DNA of 64,000 bases from Deinococcus sp. AJ005 (GTDB taxonomy: Bacteria > Deinococcota > Deinococci > Deinococcales > Deinococcaceae): positions 2,797,001 through 2,861,000 of the forward strand of contig NZ_CP044990.1 in NCBI RefSeq assembly GCF_009017495.1. The letters are read 5' to 3'. The translations under genes and the position numbers were made by a program. The notes under the pieces were generated by a model that saw only the letters and a program-made list of their open reading frames with translations, ran no database searches and was not told where the DNA came from. Positions within the stretch are counted from its first letter, which is position 1. Each line of letters starts with the position of its first letter. Shown here one piece after another: positions 19,291 to 29,199 of this stretch.

Positions 19291-19591
19291 AAGTTAGGCT
19301 GAGTATACCCGAAGCAACCTTGATGAGAATGCAGTGCAGGGCAGAACGCGAGGGCGTTGCCCAAACATCCACGCCGTTACGCAGCCTGTATAGGTTTCCT
19401 GGCCTCGAGTCCATAGACTCCCGAATTCATCGGCTATGATTTTCCTAGCTCTGCATTCTGTTTAAATAAATTTTTACAGAATGCACAAAAAGAGTTATTA
19501 CGGATTTGAAATTAGGCAGATTACGGCAATCCGTCCCATTATTTCTGTTCGCCTACCCATACGCCCCATCACCACCACTTCAAGGAGTGCC
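19291..19591. other. Intergenic control region between the double MerR regulator and asparaginase
   Basis: 301 bp. The left end has the TATACT promoter of the regulator (minus strand). From about 19440 the composition becomes AT-rich and holds a 10-bp-arm palindrome (19452-19485) and a small inverted repeat (19500-19534), then AAGGAG before the asparaginase ATG. The frame is open upstream of that ATG but has no start signal. Confidence 0.6.
19452..19485. promoter_or_regulatory. Perfect long-arm palindrome upstream of asparaginase
   Basis: TGCATTCTGT and its exact complement ACAGAATGCA flank a 14-bp spacer made only of A and T. It is centred 123 bp before the asparaginase ATG. The geometry suits a dimeric regulator spanning three helical turns, or an RNA hairpin if transcribed. 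I recognise no regulator consensus. Confidence 0.55.
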
Positions 19592-20704
19592 ATGACCCGT
19601 TCCAGCCACACCCTGCTCTGCTCTGCTGCTCTGCTGCTGCTGACCGCTCCGTTGACCACACTGGCGCAGACCGCGCCCGCGACGCCAGCGGCCCCGGCTG
19701 CCGCGCCCGCGCCAAAGCCCAACCTGCCCAATGTCGTGATTCTGGCGACGGGGGGCACCATCGCGTCCTCGGCGGCGTCCAGTACGCAGGTGGTCAACTA
19801 CTCGCTGAGCCAGACGGTGAATAATCTGATCAACGCCGTGCCAGCGGTCAATGACGTGGCCAACGTGACGGGCGAGCAGGTTGCCGACACGGGCAGCCAG
19901 GACATGACCCCGGAGATCTTGCTGACACTGGCCAAACGCATCAACGTGCTGCTGGCCTCGCCGGACGTCAGCGGCGTGATCGTGACCCACGGGACCGACA
20001 CCATGGAAGAGACCGCCTATTTCCTGAATCTGGTGGTCAAGAGCGACAAACCAGTGGTCATCGTGGGATCGATGCGTCCGTCCTCGGCCCTCAGCGCCGA
20101 CGGCCCGTTCAACCTGTACGAGGCCGTTCAGCTCGCCGCCGATCCGAATGCCAGGGGCAAGGGCGTCATGGTGCTGCTCAATGACCGCATCGGCGCGGCG
20201 CGCTTTATCACCAAGACCAACACCACCGCCCTGGACACCTTCAAGTCGGCGGAACAGGGGTATCTGGGGGCTTTTGTGGGGGGCAAGGCGTACTTCTATA
20301 ACCAGCCCGTTCAGGTTCATACCAAGGATTCCGAGTTCGACGTGACCAATCTGACCAGCCTGCCCCCGGTGGAAATCGTCTACGGCTACCAGAGCAATGG
20401 CGGCGCGATGTACGACGCTGCCGTGGCGGCAGGGGACAAGGGGATCGTCGTGGCGGGGACCGGGGACGGCACCATCTCGACGGCCTCCAAGCCGAGCATC
20501 GCCAGCGCCGTCGCTAAGGGTGTGGTCATCGCACGCTCGACCCGGACGGGAAGCGGAACCGTGGCCCCCGCACCGGACGATCTCAAGAACGGTTACGTCT
20601 CGGCCAACTCGCTGAATCCGCAGAAGGCCAGAATCCTGCTGATGCTGGCGCTGACCAAAACGAAGGACCTCAACAAGATTCAGGACTACTTCAACCGCTA
20701 CTGA
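19592..20704 (+). CDS. ansB: Type II L-asparaginase, exported
   Basis: 370 residues from ATG 19592, preceded by AAGGAG. A signal peptide ends at TTLAQ (residue 26), then a Pro/Ala linker. Catalytic residues are T56 in ATGGTIASS and the T135-D136 pair in THGTDTMEE. It hydrolyses asparagine, and to some extent glutamine, in the periplasm. A hairpin (20757-20791) follows as a likely terminator. The long palindrome upstream suggests specific control, perhaps by nitrogen supply or oxygen, but neither is shown. Confidence 0.93.
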   Translation: MTRSSHTLLCSAALLLLTAPLTTLAQTAPATPAAPAAAPAPKPNLPNVVILATGGTIASSAASSTQVVNYSLSQTVNNLINAVPAVNDVANVTGEQVADTGSQDMTPEILLTLAKRINVLLASPDVSGVIVTHGTDTMEETAYFLNLVVKSDKPVVIVGSMRPSSALSADGPFNLYEAVQLAADPNARGKGVMVLLNDRIGAARFITKTNTTALDTFKSAEQGYLGAFVGGKAYFYNQPVQVHTKDSEFDVTNLTSLPPVEIVYGYQSNGGAMYDAAVAAGDKGIVVAGTGDGTISTASKPSIASAVAKGVVIARSTRTGSGTVAPAPDDLKNGYVSANSLNPQKARILLMLALTKTKDLNKIQDYFNRY

Positions 20705-20756
20705 GAAACCGCGCAGGCGTTTGACACCCAACCCAGCGCCCCAAACCAGCGCATGG

Positions 20757-20791
20757 AACGGCTCCTTCCCCTTTGCGGGAGAGGGGCCGTT
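20757..20791 (+). terminator. Hairpin downstream of asparaginase
   Basis: AACGGCTCCTTCCCC pairs with GGGAGAGGGGCCGTT (one mismatch, two wobbles) around a TTTGC loop. Only a short T run follows, so it may be a weak intrinsic terminator or an mRNA-stabilising end. Confidence 0.55.
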
Positions 20792-20907
20792 TCACGCACA
20801 TAGGAGCCACGGGCAGCCTCTGGATGCAGACCATCTCAATTCTGGATCAGACTTTAAACCGTCGCTCCCCTCACAGCTCCCTCCGCCCCACCCTCTATCA
20901 TCCCCAC

Positions 20908-22266
<1,359 letters not shown>

Positions 22267-22291
22267 GCGGAAGGCGGGAAGCAGGTTGCCC

Positions 22292-22894
22292 ATGAATCTC
22301 GCCTTTCTCGCCTCCCATGGCGGCAGCGCGGCGCGGCACCTGACGACAGCATGCCGGGCCGGGGAACTGGACGCCACGCCCGTCGCTTTAATCAGCAACA
22401 ACAGCCGTTCCCCCGCGCTGGAATGGGCGCGGGAGGAGGGTCTACAGACGGCCCACCTGAGCAGCGCGAAATACCCGAACCCGGATGAACTGGACGCCGC
22501 CATCCTCGAAGTTCTGCGGGAGGCAGACGCCGATCTCTTGATCCTCAGCGGCTACATGCGCGAGCTGGGGCCGCGCGTGCTGAATGCCTTTGCCGGACGG
22601 GTGTTGAACATCCATCCCAGCCTGCTGCCCCGGCACGGCGGGCGCGGCATGTACGGAGACCGGGTGCATCTAGCCGTGCTGGAAGCAGGTGACACCCGGT
22701 CCGGTGCAACAGTGCATCTGGTCACGGCGGGCATCGACGAGGGGCCGCGTCTGGCACAGCAAGAAGTGCCAGTGCGTCCCGGCGACACGCTGGAAACCTT
22801 GAAAGCCCGCGTGCAGGCCATCGAAAGCGAGTTGATGCTGCGGGCTGTGAGGGAACTGGTTCAGGAGCTAGCACCGACAGGTGCGAGAACGTAG
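22292..22894 (+). CDS. purN: Phosphoribosylglycinamide formyltransferase
   Basis: 200 residues. The GART catalytic set is complete: N and H in [17 protein letters not shown], and D in [10 protein letters not shown]. It transfers the formyl group of 10-formyl-tetrahydrofolate to GAR, the third step of purine synthesis. ATG 22292 has GGAAG-like pairing upstream but no -10 box, fitting co-transcription with the dipeptidase gene. Confidence 0.92.
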   Translation: MNLAFLASHGGSAARHLTTACRAGELDATPVALISNNSRSPALEWAREEGLQTAHLSSAKYPNPDELDAAILEVLREADADLLILSGYMRELGPRVLNAFAGRVLNIHPSLLPRHGGRGMYGDRVHLAVLEAGDTRSGATVHLVTAGIDEGPRLAQQEVPVRPGDTLETLKARVQAIESELMLRAVRELVQELAPTGART

Positions 22895-23094
22895 AACCAA
22901 TCGACTTCGATTGAGCAAAGCATCTGCCCCACAAAACCCCACCAAAACGGCAACCGAAGGCCGTCGGGCGCGCAGCGGACGGGCCGCATTCAGCGTGACG
23001 AAGCCGGGCATCAGACCCGGATATCGCCGCTTTCTCCCGCCCACAAAATCCGAGAACTCGTGCCCAGCGCAACGCTAGCTCCCCCTGCCCCCCT

Positions 23095-23118
23095 GGGGTA
23101 GGGGGCTGGGGGGCGGGG
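23095..23118 (+). other. Potential G-quadruplex
   Basis: Four runs of 4, 5, 6 and 4 guanines separated by TA, CT and C, directly after a complementary C-rich stretch. Loops of one or two bases predict a stable quadruplex in competition with a C/G hairpin, located 200 bp past the purN stop. Confidence 0.45.
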
Positions 23119-23192
23119 CGGCCCGAATAACGCTGCGGCCCAACACTCCCCACGACCCAGAAGGCCATCCGACAGGCCACAGCCAAAGAAGA

Positions 23193-23220
23193 AGGACGGG
23201 CCTACCCTCGCGCCCGTCCT
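23193..23220. terminator. Bidirectional terminator of purN and DEAD-box helicase
   Basis: Perfect 9-bp stem AGGACGGGC/GCCCGTCCT with a 10-nt loop. On the minus strand it is followed by TTCTTCTTT, 16 nt past the helicase stop; on the plus strand by a mixed TGCTTATCTTT. Confidence 0.75.
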
Positions 23221-23235
23221 GCTTATCTTTGCTGC

Positions 23236-24798
23236 TTAGCTCCGCCCACGTCCGCCCCGGCCCCGCGCAGGCTGCGGCCCCACACGGCCCGCACCTGTAC
23301 CAGCCCCGCCAGATTCTGAGCGCCGCTGGCCCGAAGGCTGGGCGGCACGTCCACCGCTGCTCTGGCCCCGGTCCGAATGCCCGGTCTGTCCACGGCCCTG
23401 GGACTGCTGACCACGAGACTGTCCGCCGCCCTGTCCGCCCCGGCCCTGTCCGCCGCCCTGACCCTGGCTGCGGCCACGTCCGCCGCCGCTCTCGCCGGGC
23501 ATCAGGCCGTTGCCGGAGCCGCGCCCCTGCTTCTCCTGGATGTTGCGGTCCACCTGTGCTTCCTGGTTGGTCAACGGCGGGTGCAGCGCGGGCGGCAGGT
23601 TGCGGCGCACGGTCTGCCACAGGCCACGCTGCTCAGGAATCAGCAGCACAAGGTTCACGCCGGGACGTCCCGCACGGGCGGTCCGGCCCGAGCGGTGAAC
23701 GTGGTCCTCGGCGGTCTGGGCCACATCCATGTGAATGACCAGACGCACCTCGGGCAGATCAATGCCGCGCCCGGCGATGTCGGTGGCCACCAGCACGCGG
23801 GACTTGCCCTCACGCAGCAGGTCCATCGTGCGTTCGCGCTTCTTCTGGTCCATGTTTCCCTGGAGCGGGCTGACGATCTCGCCGGGCATCATCTGTTCCA
23901 GACGTTCGGCGCGGCGTTTGACCAGGGACTTGGTGCGCGAAAAGATGACCACGCAGCCGCCCGGCTCCCGCAGCGCTTCACGGGCCTGCTCGGCGGCCAC
24001 GTCCATCACGTCGTCGCGGGTGGTGTGGACCAGCAGGTGGGTGGCACCTGTTGCGCCGCCCAGAATGTCGTCCTGGTTGGAGTTCTCGGCGCGGGCGGCG
24101 GGGGCGATGTCGATGCGCTCCGGGTTGACCATGAACTGCTGCGCCACGCTCCGGATCTCGGCGGGGAAGGTGGCCGAGGCCATCGCAATCTGAATTTTCT
24201 GCCCGGTCTGTGCCTGACTCTGGGTCTGCGCCGAACGCAGGATCTCGCCCACGTCCTTCAGAAAGCCCAGCGACAGCAACTCGTCGGCCTCGTCCAGCAC
24301 CACGTAACGCAGACCAGCAAGGTTCAGTTCGCGGCGGCTGATCAGGTCTTTCAGGCGGCCCGGCGTGCCGGAGATCAGGCCCTTGCCCGTCGCCTCACTG
24401 CGGGTCTGCCCCGGCGTGATGCCCCCGGTGATGCGCCCGGCGGTCATGCCCAGCTCACGCGCTACGTCACGGATCTGCACGGCCAGCTCACGCGTGGGCG
24501 TCACTACCAGCACTTCCGGACGCATCCCACGCACGGGGTTCATGCCGATGCCCCGCGCGGCGGCGGGAATCAGAAAGGCCAGCGTCTTGCCGCTGCCGGT
24601 GCGCGCAGTGGTGATCACGTCACGCCCGCTCAGCAGCGCGGGAATAGCCCCGGCCTGCACAGGGGTGGGCGTGTCATGGCTCAGCATCTTGCGCCAGTCG
24701 GCAGTTTGTACAGCGGCAGGCTGAGACTGGCTGTGCTGGGGCTGCTGCTGGGCGTCGTTCTGGGGGCGGGGACGGTCTAGTGTGCGGGTTCGGGTCAT
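23236..24798 (-). CDS. DEAD-box RNA helicase with Gly/Gln/Arg-rich tail
   Basis: 520 residues from ATG 24798 (AGGA 5 nt upstream). Helicase motifs: ARTGSGKT (motif I, with R where Q is usual), PTRELA, GTPGR, DEAD, SAT, and later RGIDLP and HRSGRTARAG. From about residue 425 the chain is low complexity (GQGGGQGRGGQGGG, then SRGQQSQGRGQ) and ends in RGRGGRGRS, an RGG-like RNA-binding tail. It remodels RNA, probably ribosome precursors or cold-structured mRNA. A leader of up to 460 nt precedes it. Confidence 0.92.
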   Translation of the reverse strand: MTRTRTLDRPRPQNDAQQQPQHSQSQPAAVQTADWRKMLSHDTPTPVQAGAIPALLSGRDVITTARTGSGKTLAFLIPAAARGIGMNPVRGMRPEVLVVTPTRELAVQIRDVARELGMTAGRITGGITPGQTRSEATGKGLISGTPGRLKDLISRRELNLAGLRYVVLDEADELLSLGFLKDVGEILRSAQTQSQAQTGQKIQIAMASATFPAEIRSVAQQFMVNPERIDIAPAARAENSNQDDILGGATGATHLLVHTTRDDVMDVAAEQAREALREPGGCVVIFSRTKSLVKRRAERLEQMMPGEIVSPLQGNMDQKKRERTMDLLREGKSRVLVATDIAGRGIDLPEVRLVIHMDVAQTAEDHVHRSGRTARAGRPGVNLVLLIPEQRGLWQTVRRNLPPALHPPLTNQEAQVDRNIQEKQGRGSGNGLMPGESGGGRGRSQGQGGGQGRGGQGGGQSRGQQSQGRGQTGHSDRGQSSGGRAAQPSGQRRSESGGAGTGAGRVGPQPARGRGGRGRS

Positions 24799-25256
24799 GG
24801 GTGTCCTATGGATGCGTCCACAAGGGAACGCGCCGGAAATCGGCTGGGAAGAGGTCTTCACTTGAATAAAGTGTCAGGAAGTGGAGCTTAGAGGGCCGCG
24901 TCAGACTGCAAGACATCCTCGCGGCAGCAGTCCGGGCACCTGGGGCAGAGGCACCTGCGGGGGCTTTGGGACCACCCGCGTTCACCCCCACTATGCCGCA
25001 TTGGCGTGAGGAGAACACGAACCCAGCTCACGAGTCGCCGCGAAATCAGTGTCACAGAGATGGGGACGGATCAAGAGTCAGTCTCGTTGCCAGCCGTCTT
25101 CAGAAGAGAGGACGGGGGGCCAGAAAACCGTCTCAGCCAGCCATCCCCTTCCCTTGTGAGTGGAGACCGCCCGCAGAGACGAATTTGCAGAGCTGCGAAA
25201 CATAGAGGGTGCAAACTGGCCTGGTCTGGCTAGAAAGTAGGGTTTCCGCTCTCCCG
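24799..25256. other. 458-bp leader or spacer upstream of the DEAD-box helicase
   Basis: No gene is convincing on either strand. On the minus strand a TAAGCT box (about 24885-24890) with TTGCAG 15 bp further up could be a promoter giving a leader of about 85 nt; a start further up would give a long 5' untranslated region. Helicase genes in other bacteria often carry long, temperature-sensitive leaders, but no specific element is recognised here. Confidence 0.4.
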
Positions 25257-25838
25257 CTAGCCGTGCCGGGGCTTGATCACCAGTCGGCGGGACGCGCCCT
25301 CGCCCACGCTCTCGCTCATCACGTCGGGGTGTTCCTTGAGGGCAATGTGGATCACGCGGCGTTCGGCAGCGGGCATGGGCTGAAGCTCGTGGGGTTCGCC
25401 ACTCTTGGCGACGCCGATGGCGAGGCGCTCGGCCAGCTTGCTCAGGGTATCGGCCTGCCGTTTGCGAAAGCCGCCGATGTCCACGCGCACGCGCAGGTCT
25501 CCCCGGCCTTCCTGCTTGGACAGGACCGTGTAAGCGATGACCTCAATGGCCCCCAGCGTGCGCCCGTCGCGCCCGGCCAGTCGGGCCGCGTTCTCACCGC
25601 TGATCTCGGCCTCGATAGCGTCGTCGACCTCACGCACGGTCACGCTCAGCTCGGGATCGATGCGGGCGATCAGGCCGCGCAGAAAGCGTTCCAGTGTCCC
25701 TCTGGCGTCCGTGTCTGCGGCCTCCAGCACGGGCGCAGAATCGGAGGCATCGGGCATGGGCGGCGGCGTGACGCTCTCGTCCGCCTCGCTGATGCCCAGC
25801 TCCGCGAGGTAATCGTCGAGATTCGTGCGGTTGTCCAT
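25257..25838 (-). CDS. khpB: KH-R3H RNA-binding protein (Jag/KhpB)
   Basis: 193 residues. After an acidic N-terminal region (1-50) comes a KH domain ([20 protein letters not shown]) and a C-terminal R3H domain with the RxxxH motif in [15 protein letters not shown]. The order matches KhpB/Jag, which binds RNA with KhpA and affects cell elongation and small RNA networks. A TAGACT box ends 7 nt before the ATG. The usual neighbour yidC is not next to it in this window. Confidence 0.88.
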   Translation of the reverse strand: MDNRTNLDDYLAELGISEADESVTPPPMPDASDSAPVLEAADTDARGTLERFLRGLIARIDPELSVTVREVDDAIEAEISGENAARLAGRDGRTLGAIEVIAYTVLSKQEGRGDLRVRVDIGGFRKRQADTLSKLAERLAIGVAKSGEPHELQPMPAAERRVIHIALKEHPDVMSESVGEGASRRLVIKPRHG

Positions 25839-25893
25839 GCTCTGCAGTCTACCCTGCCCCTCTCACGGGTTTCCCACACGGCCCCGGAAGGCT

Positions 25894-26373
25894 TCACTGC
25901 GCCTGTTTCCGCTCTGCCGCGAAGGCCCGCGCGCTGCGTTCCAGCATGGCATAGACGTCTTCAAAGCCGTCTGGGCCGCCATAATATGGATCAGGCACGT
26001 CCGCGCCGGGAGCCTGCGAATCCCACTCGCGCATCAGGTGAAGTTCTGCCCGCGCGTCTTCCGGGACCAGGTGCCGGGCATGGCTCAGGTTCTGGGCGTC
26101 CATCGCCACGATCACATCAAAGTCCTTGAAATCCTGCGCGGTCAGTTGGCGGGCGCGGCCATCCAGGTTCAGCCCATGCGCGCGGGCCACCTCGATGCTA
26201 CGTGGATCGGCGGGGCGGCCCACATGCCAGTCTCCGGTTCCGGCGCTGTCCACCGTGGCCCGCACCCCAGCGGCCTCCAGTTCACGGCGCAGCAACGCTT
26301 CGGCCAGCGGGCTGCGGCAGATATTACCCAGGCACAGCGCCAGCACGCGCAACGGTTGATCGGGAGAGGTCAT
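25894..26373 (-). CDS. Low-molecular-weight protein-tyrosine phosphatase
   Basis: 159 residues from ATG 26373. The P-loop is CLGNICRS with C14 and R20 as nucleophile and phosphate ligand, and the general-acid aspartate is in DPYYGG. It removes phosphate from protein tyrosines or low-molecular-weight substrates in the cytosol. The frame is open a further 234 bp upstream but that part lies in a repeat-flanked spacer. A CACAAT box 7 nt before the ATG is a weak leaderless-type promoter. Confidence 0.9.
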   Translation of the reverse strand: MTSPDQPLRVLALCLGNICRSPLAEALLRRELEAAGVRATVDSAGTGDWHVGRPADPRSIEVARAHGLNLDGRARQLTAQDFKDFDVIVAMDAQNLSHARHLVPEDARAELHLMREWDSQAPGADVPDPYYGGPDGFEDVYAMLERSARAFAAERKQAQ

Positions 26374-26723
26374 ATGGGGGATTGTGGCATGGGGAAGAGG
26401 ACGGTCAAAAGGTCTAAAAGCTTGAAAATTCTGAGTCTTCAGACGTTTTGACACCCCGTTTAGGGCTTGAGCGAGCGAGCCTCCAGGCTGTCTGGGAGAG
26501 CGCTTTGCGTACATTGGGAGGCGACACCGCCATTTTGCTGAAGCTATAGGGTTCAGTGGCCAGAAGCTGTTTTTTCGATGTGCTGCACCTTGAGGGCGGG
26601 AAATCATTCAACGCCGAGCAGAAAACATGGCTTGTTCAGGTTGAGGAGAAAATGGATTCGTCTTGTTGCCGTCCCAGAACCACTTTCCGGGATTGGCATC
26701 AAGCCCTAAACGAGGTTTGACAT
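26374..26723. other. 350-bp spacer largely filled by an inverted-repeat-bounded element
   Basis: Between the phosphatase and the DUF418 gene. Most of it lies between the inverted repeats described at 26448-26722. Open frames inside (for example 26414-26611 minus) have no start signals and no family I recognise, so no gene is called. Confidence 0.55.
26448..26722. mobile_element. MITE-like element bounded by inverted repeats
   Basis: The left end carries CGTTTAGGGCTTGA (26457-26470) and the right end its exact complement TCAAGCCCTAAACG (26699-26712); similarity extends outward as TGACACCC against TGTCAAAC in the same orientation. The element is about 275 bp, encodes no transposase, and its right end stops 1 bp before the DUF418 stop codon. 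These are the traits of a non-autonomous transposable element. No clear target duplication was found. Confidence 0.5.
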
Positions 26724-27887
26724 TCAGACCCGCCAGTACACCACCCGCCGCACCAGCCATTCCAGCGGGCCAGTGCCAAAGCGGCGCAGCCACCACGCAC
26801 TGATCGGCAGTTGGATCAGGCCCAACACCAGGGCCAGCCCCACCGCCGCCGCCGCGCCCCACCGCCCGAACTGCGCGCCCGCGTAGGGATAGAACATGGC
26901 AGTCATGATCAGGCTCTGGGAGATGTAATTGCTCATGGCGACGCGCCCGCCCGCCACAAACACCCGCAGCGGCCCCAGGCGATCATGCACGGTCAGCAGG
27001 CCGATGAGGCCCACGTAACCCAGCGCCGAGGCCAGCCCACCGCCCATACGGACGGGAATGGCGAGCAGCCCGCTGGCATAATCTCCACGCGTGTTCAGCC
27101 ACGCCAATAGCGCGCCCAGCGGCAGACCGATCAGCAGGCCCCAGAAGGCCAGCCCTCGCAGCAGCCGGGGATGTTCGTGTGGGCGTAGCAGCACCCCCGC
27201 GCGCCCCGCCGCCGCGCCCAGGCAGAACAGCGCCAGCAGCCACGCGCCGTTGTACAGGCTGCCCCCGATCAGATCGCCCAGGAACTCGGCAGCCCGCCCG
27301 GAGACCACTTCCGGGTAGGATTGCCCGGCAAACAGGGCGGGCAGGCCCGTGAATCGGCCCGCCCCCAGATTCTGTGCCAGCGCGGCAAACCCTTCCAGCA
27401 GGCCCAGGCCCAGCCACCACACGCCCAGCACCGCCGCCAGCGTCAGCAGTCCGTGCACTGTCAGCCGGGCTGTCGCCAGCAGCGCAAAGGCCAGCACCGC
27501 ATACAGCGAGATGATGTCGCCGTGCCACACCAGCACGAAATGCAGCGATCCCACTGCCAACAGCACCAAATGACGGCGCAGGAACACGCCCAGCCCCTGC
27601 TTTTGCAGCAGCCCCGCCGCACCCCAGCCAAACAGCATGGCGAAGATGCTGATGAACCGCCCGTTGGCAAACACGTCGGTCAGCACCTGCACGGCGCGGT
27701 CCAGCCCGGTCTGGGTCCATTCCCGAAAGCCCGCGAAATCCTGCGCATTGACCAGCAGAATGCCCAGCAGCGCCAGCCCCCGCAGCACGTCCGGCAGCGG
27801 GGCGCGCGTTTTGACGGGGCCGCGCTGGATGCCGACAGATTCAATCCGGGCTGGCGGCGCGGCGTCCGGCGGCAGCGGGGCGGTCAT
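26724..27887 (-). CDS. DUF418 family membrane protein
   Basis: 387 residues from ATG 27887, where TAGCCT ends 7 nt upstream. There are about ten hydrophobic segments, the early family motif [17 protein letters not shown], and the C-terminal DUF418 block [19 protein letters not shown] followed by a final PLEWLVRR. Function is unknown; YeiB-like members are suspected transporters or acyl-transfer membrane proteins. The 3' end touches the MITE-like element. Confidence 0.85.
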   Translation of the reverse strand: MTAPLPPDAAPPARIESVGIQRGPVKTRAPLPDVLRGLALLGILLVNAQDFAGFREWTQTGLDRAVQVLTDVFANGRFISIFAMLFGWGAAGLLQKQGLGVFLRRHLVLLAVGSLHFVLVWHGDIISLYAVLAFALLATARLTVHGLLTLAAVLGVWWLGLGLLEGFAALAQNLGAGRFTGLPALFAGQSYPEVVSGRAAEFLGDLIGGSLYNGAWLLALFCLGAAAGRAGVLLRPHEHPRLLRGLAFWGLLIGLPLGALLAWLNTRGDYASGLLAIPVRMGGGLASALGYVGLIGLLTVHDRLGPLRVFVAGGRVAMSNYISQSLIMTAMFYPYAGAQFGRWGAAAAVGLALVLGLIQLPISAWWLRRFGTGPLEWLVRRVVYWRV

Positions 27888-28154
27888 GGCAGGCAGGCTA
27901 GCGCGCCAGGTGGCGGGGACCATGATGGACCAGACATTCACGGGGCAACGGGCAACCGGGAACAGCGCCTCGTATGGCCCCCGTCCGCACCCGAACATGA
28001 AAGATCGGGAAGCACCATTGCCCCCGCCCCTGTCAGAGATATGCTCAACTTAAAACTGAATATTCAGGGTCCATGCCCCTCATGTGGAGTGCCCCGCATG
28101 GGTTTTATCGACTTCCAGCACCGAATCGTCCCTTCCCACTTTCCAGAGGTTCCC

Positions 28155-29171
28155 ATGCCTGACAGTTCACTGCCGACTCCTTCCCAGCCGCTGATCAGCG
28201 TCGTCATCCCGACGTTCAAACGCCCTGATCTGCTGCTGGAACGGGGACTGGCGAGCGCGCTGGCCCAGAACTATCCCCATCTGGAAGTGCTGGTGGTCAT
28301 GGACGGCCCGGACCCCCTGACGGCGGCGGCGCTGGCCGGAGTGGACGACGCCCGCCTGCGCCCGCTGACGCTGCCCAGCAACCAGGGACCGTCTGCGGCA
28401 CGCAATTACGGCGTGCAGCACGCTCGCGGCGAGTGGGTGGCCTTTCTGGACGACGACGACCTCTGGCGGCCCGAGAAACTGGCCCGGCAGATGGAACTGG
28501 CGCAGCGCTCCCGGCACCCGCTGCCCGTGGTGCTGAGCGGCTACATCACGCGCACGCCCTACGGCGACACGCTCTGCCCGCCGCGCCAGAAGACGGAGAA
28601 CGAGACTCTAGGCGACTACATGCTGGTGCGCAGTTCGGTGACCGGCAAGCTGTGTACGCTGGTCTGCACCCTGCTGATGGTGCCCCAATCCCTGGCGCTG
28701 AGCCTGCCCTTCCGCACCGAACTGCGAAACAGCGAGGACGTGGACTGGATGCTGAGGGCCGAGGAAATCGAGGGCGTGGGTTTCGAGCAACTATCGCCAC
28801 AGGATGCCAATGCCCTGGCGATCTACCATGTGGGCGAGGATCGCCCCACCGGCAGCGGGGACTCGATCTGGCACCCCATGCTGAACTGGGCGCAGGGACA
28901 CCGCGAGGCCGGACGGCTCTCGGACCGGGCCTTCGCCGGATTCCTGCTGGCCCAACTGGTGCCGCGCGCCGTTCAGCGTGGCGATTACCACGGCCTGCCG
29001 ATCCTGGGCCGGGCGCTGCTGTCCACCCGCCCCGGCCCCGGCGAACTCGCCACCTTCGCCAAACACTGGGCGCTGCCCGCCACGCTGCGGCGCAGGCTAC
29101 GGGTCTGGCTAAACACCCGCCGCGCGCCCGTGCGTCTGGGAAGCGACCCGCCACGATCTGACCAGAAATGA
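28155..29171 (+). CDS. Family 2 glycosyltransferase
   Basis: 338 residues from ATG 28155 (AGAGG 5 nt upstream). The GT-A fold is clear: ISVVIPTFKRPDLL, then NQGPSAARNYGVQHARGEWV and the metal-binding FLDDDDLWRPEKLARQ. The C-terminal 100 residues are less conserved and lack membrane segments. It moves a sugar from a nucleotide donor to an unknown acceptor, perhaps a surface glycan. It stands alone between DUF418 (divergent) and a P1 peptidase (convergent). Confidence 0.87.
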   Translation: MPDSSLPTPSQPLISVVIPTFKRPDLLLERGLASALAQNYPHLEVLVVMDGPDPLTAAALAGVDDARLRPLTLPSNQGPSAARNYGVQHARGEWVAFLDDDDLWRPEKLARQMELAQRSRHPLPVVLSGYITRTPYGDTLCPPRQKTENETLGDYMLVRSSVTGKLCTLVCTLLMVPQSLALSLPFRTELRNSEDVDWMLRAEEIEGVGFEQLSPQDANALAIYHVGEDRPTGSGDSIWHPMLNWAQGHREAGRLSDRAFAGFLLAQLVPRAVQRGDYHGLPILGRALLSTRPGPGELATFAKHWALPATLRRRLRVWLNTRRAPVRLGSDPPRSDQK

Positions 29172-29199
29172 TTCAGGGAAGATAAAAAAGACTCTCTCC

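Larger units (their letters stand above)
22895..23235. other. Convergent intergenic region with G-rich block and bidirectional terminator
   Basis: 341 bp between purN and the helicase gene, which converge. No gene is apparent. It holds a G-run block (23095-23118) and a strong hairpin (23193-23220) that can end transcription from both sides. Confidence 0.65.

Noticed and set aside
26414..26611. Minus-strand frame inside the MITE-like element
   Set aside because: No start signal and no family; more likely part of a non-coding repeat.
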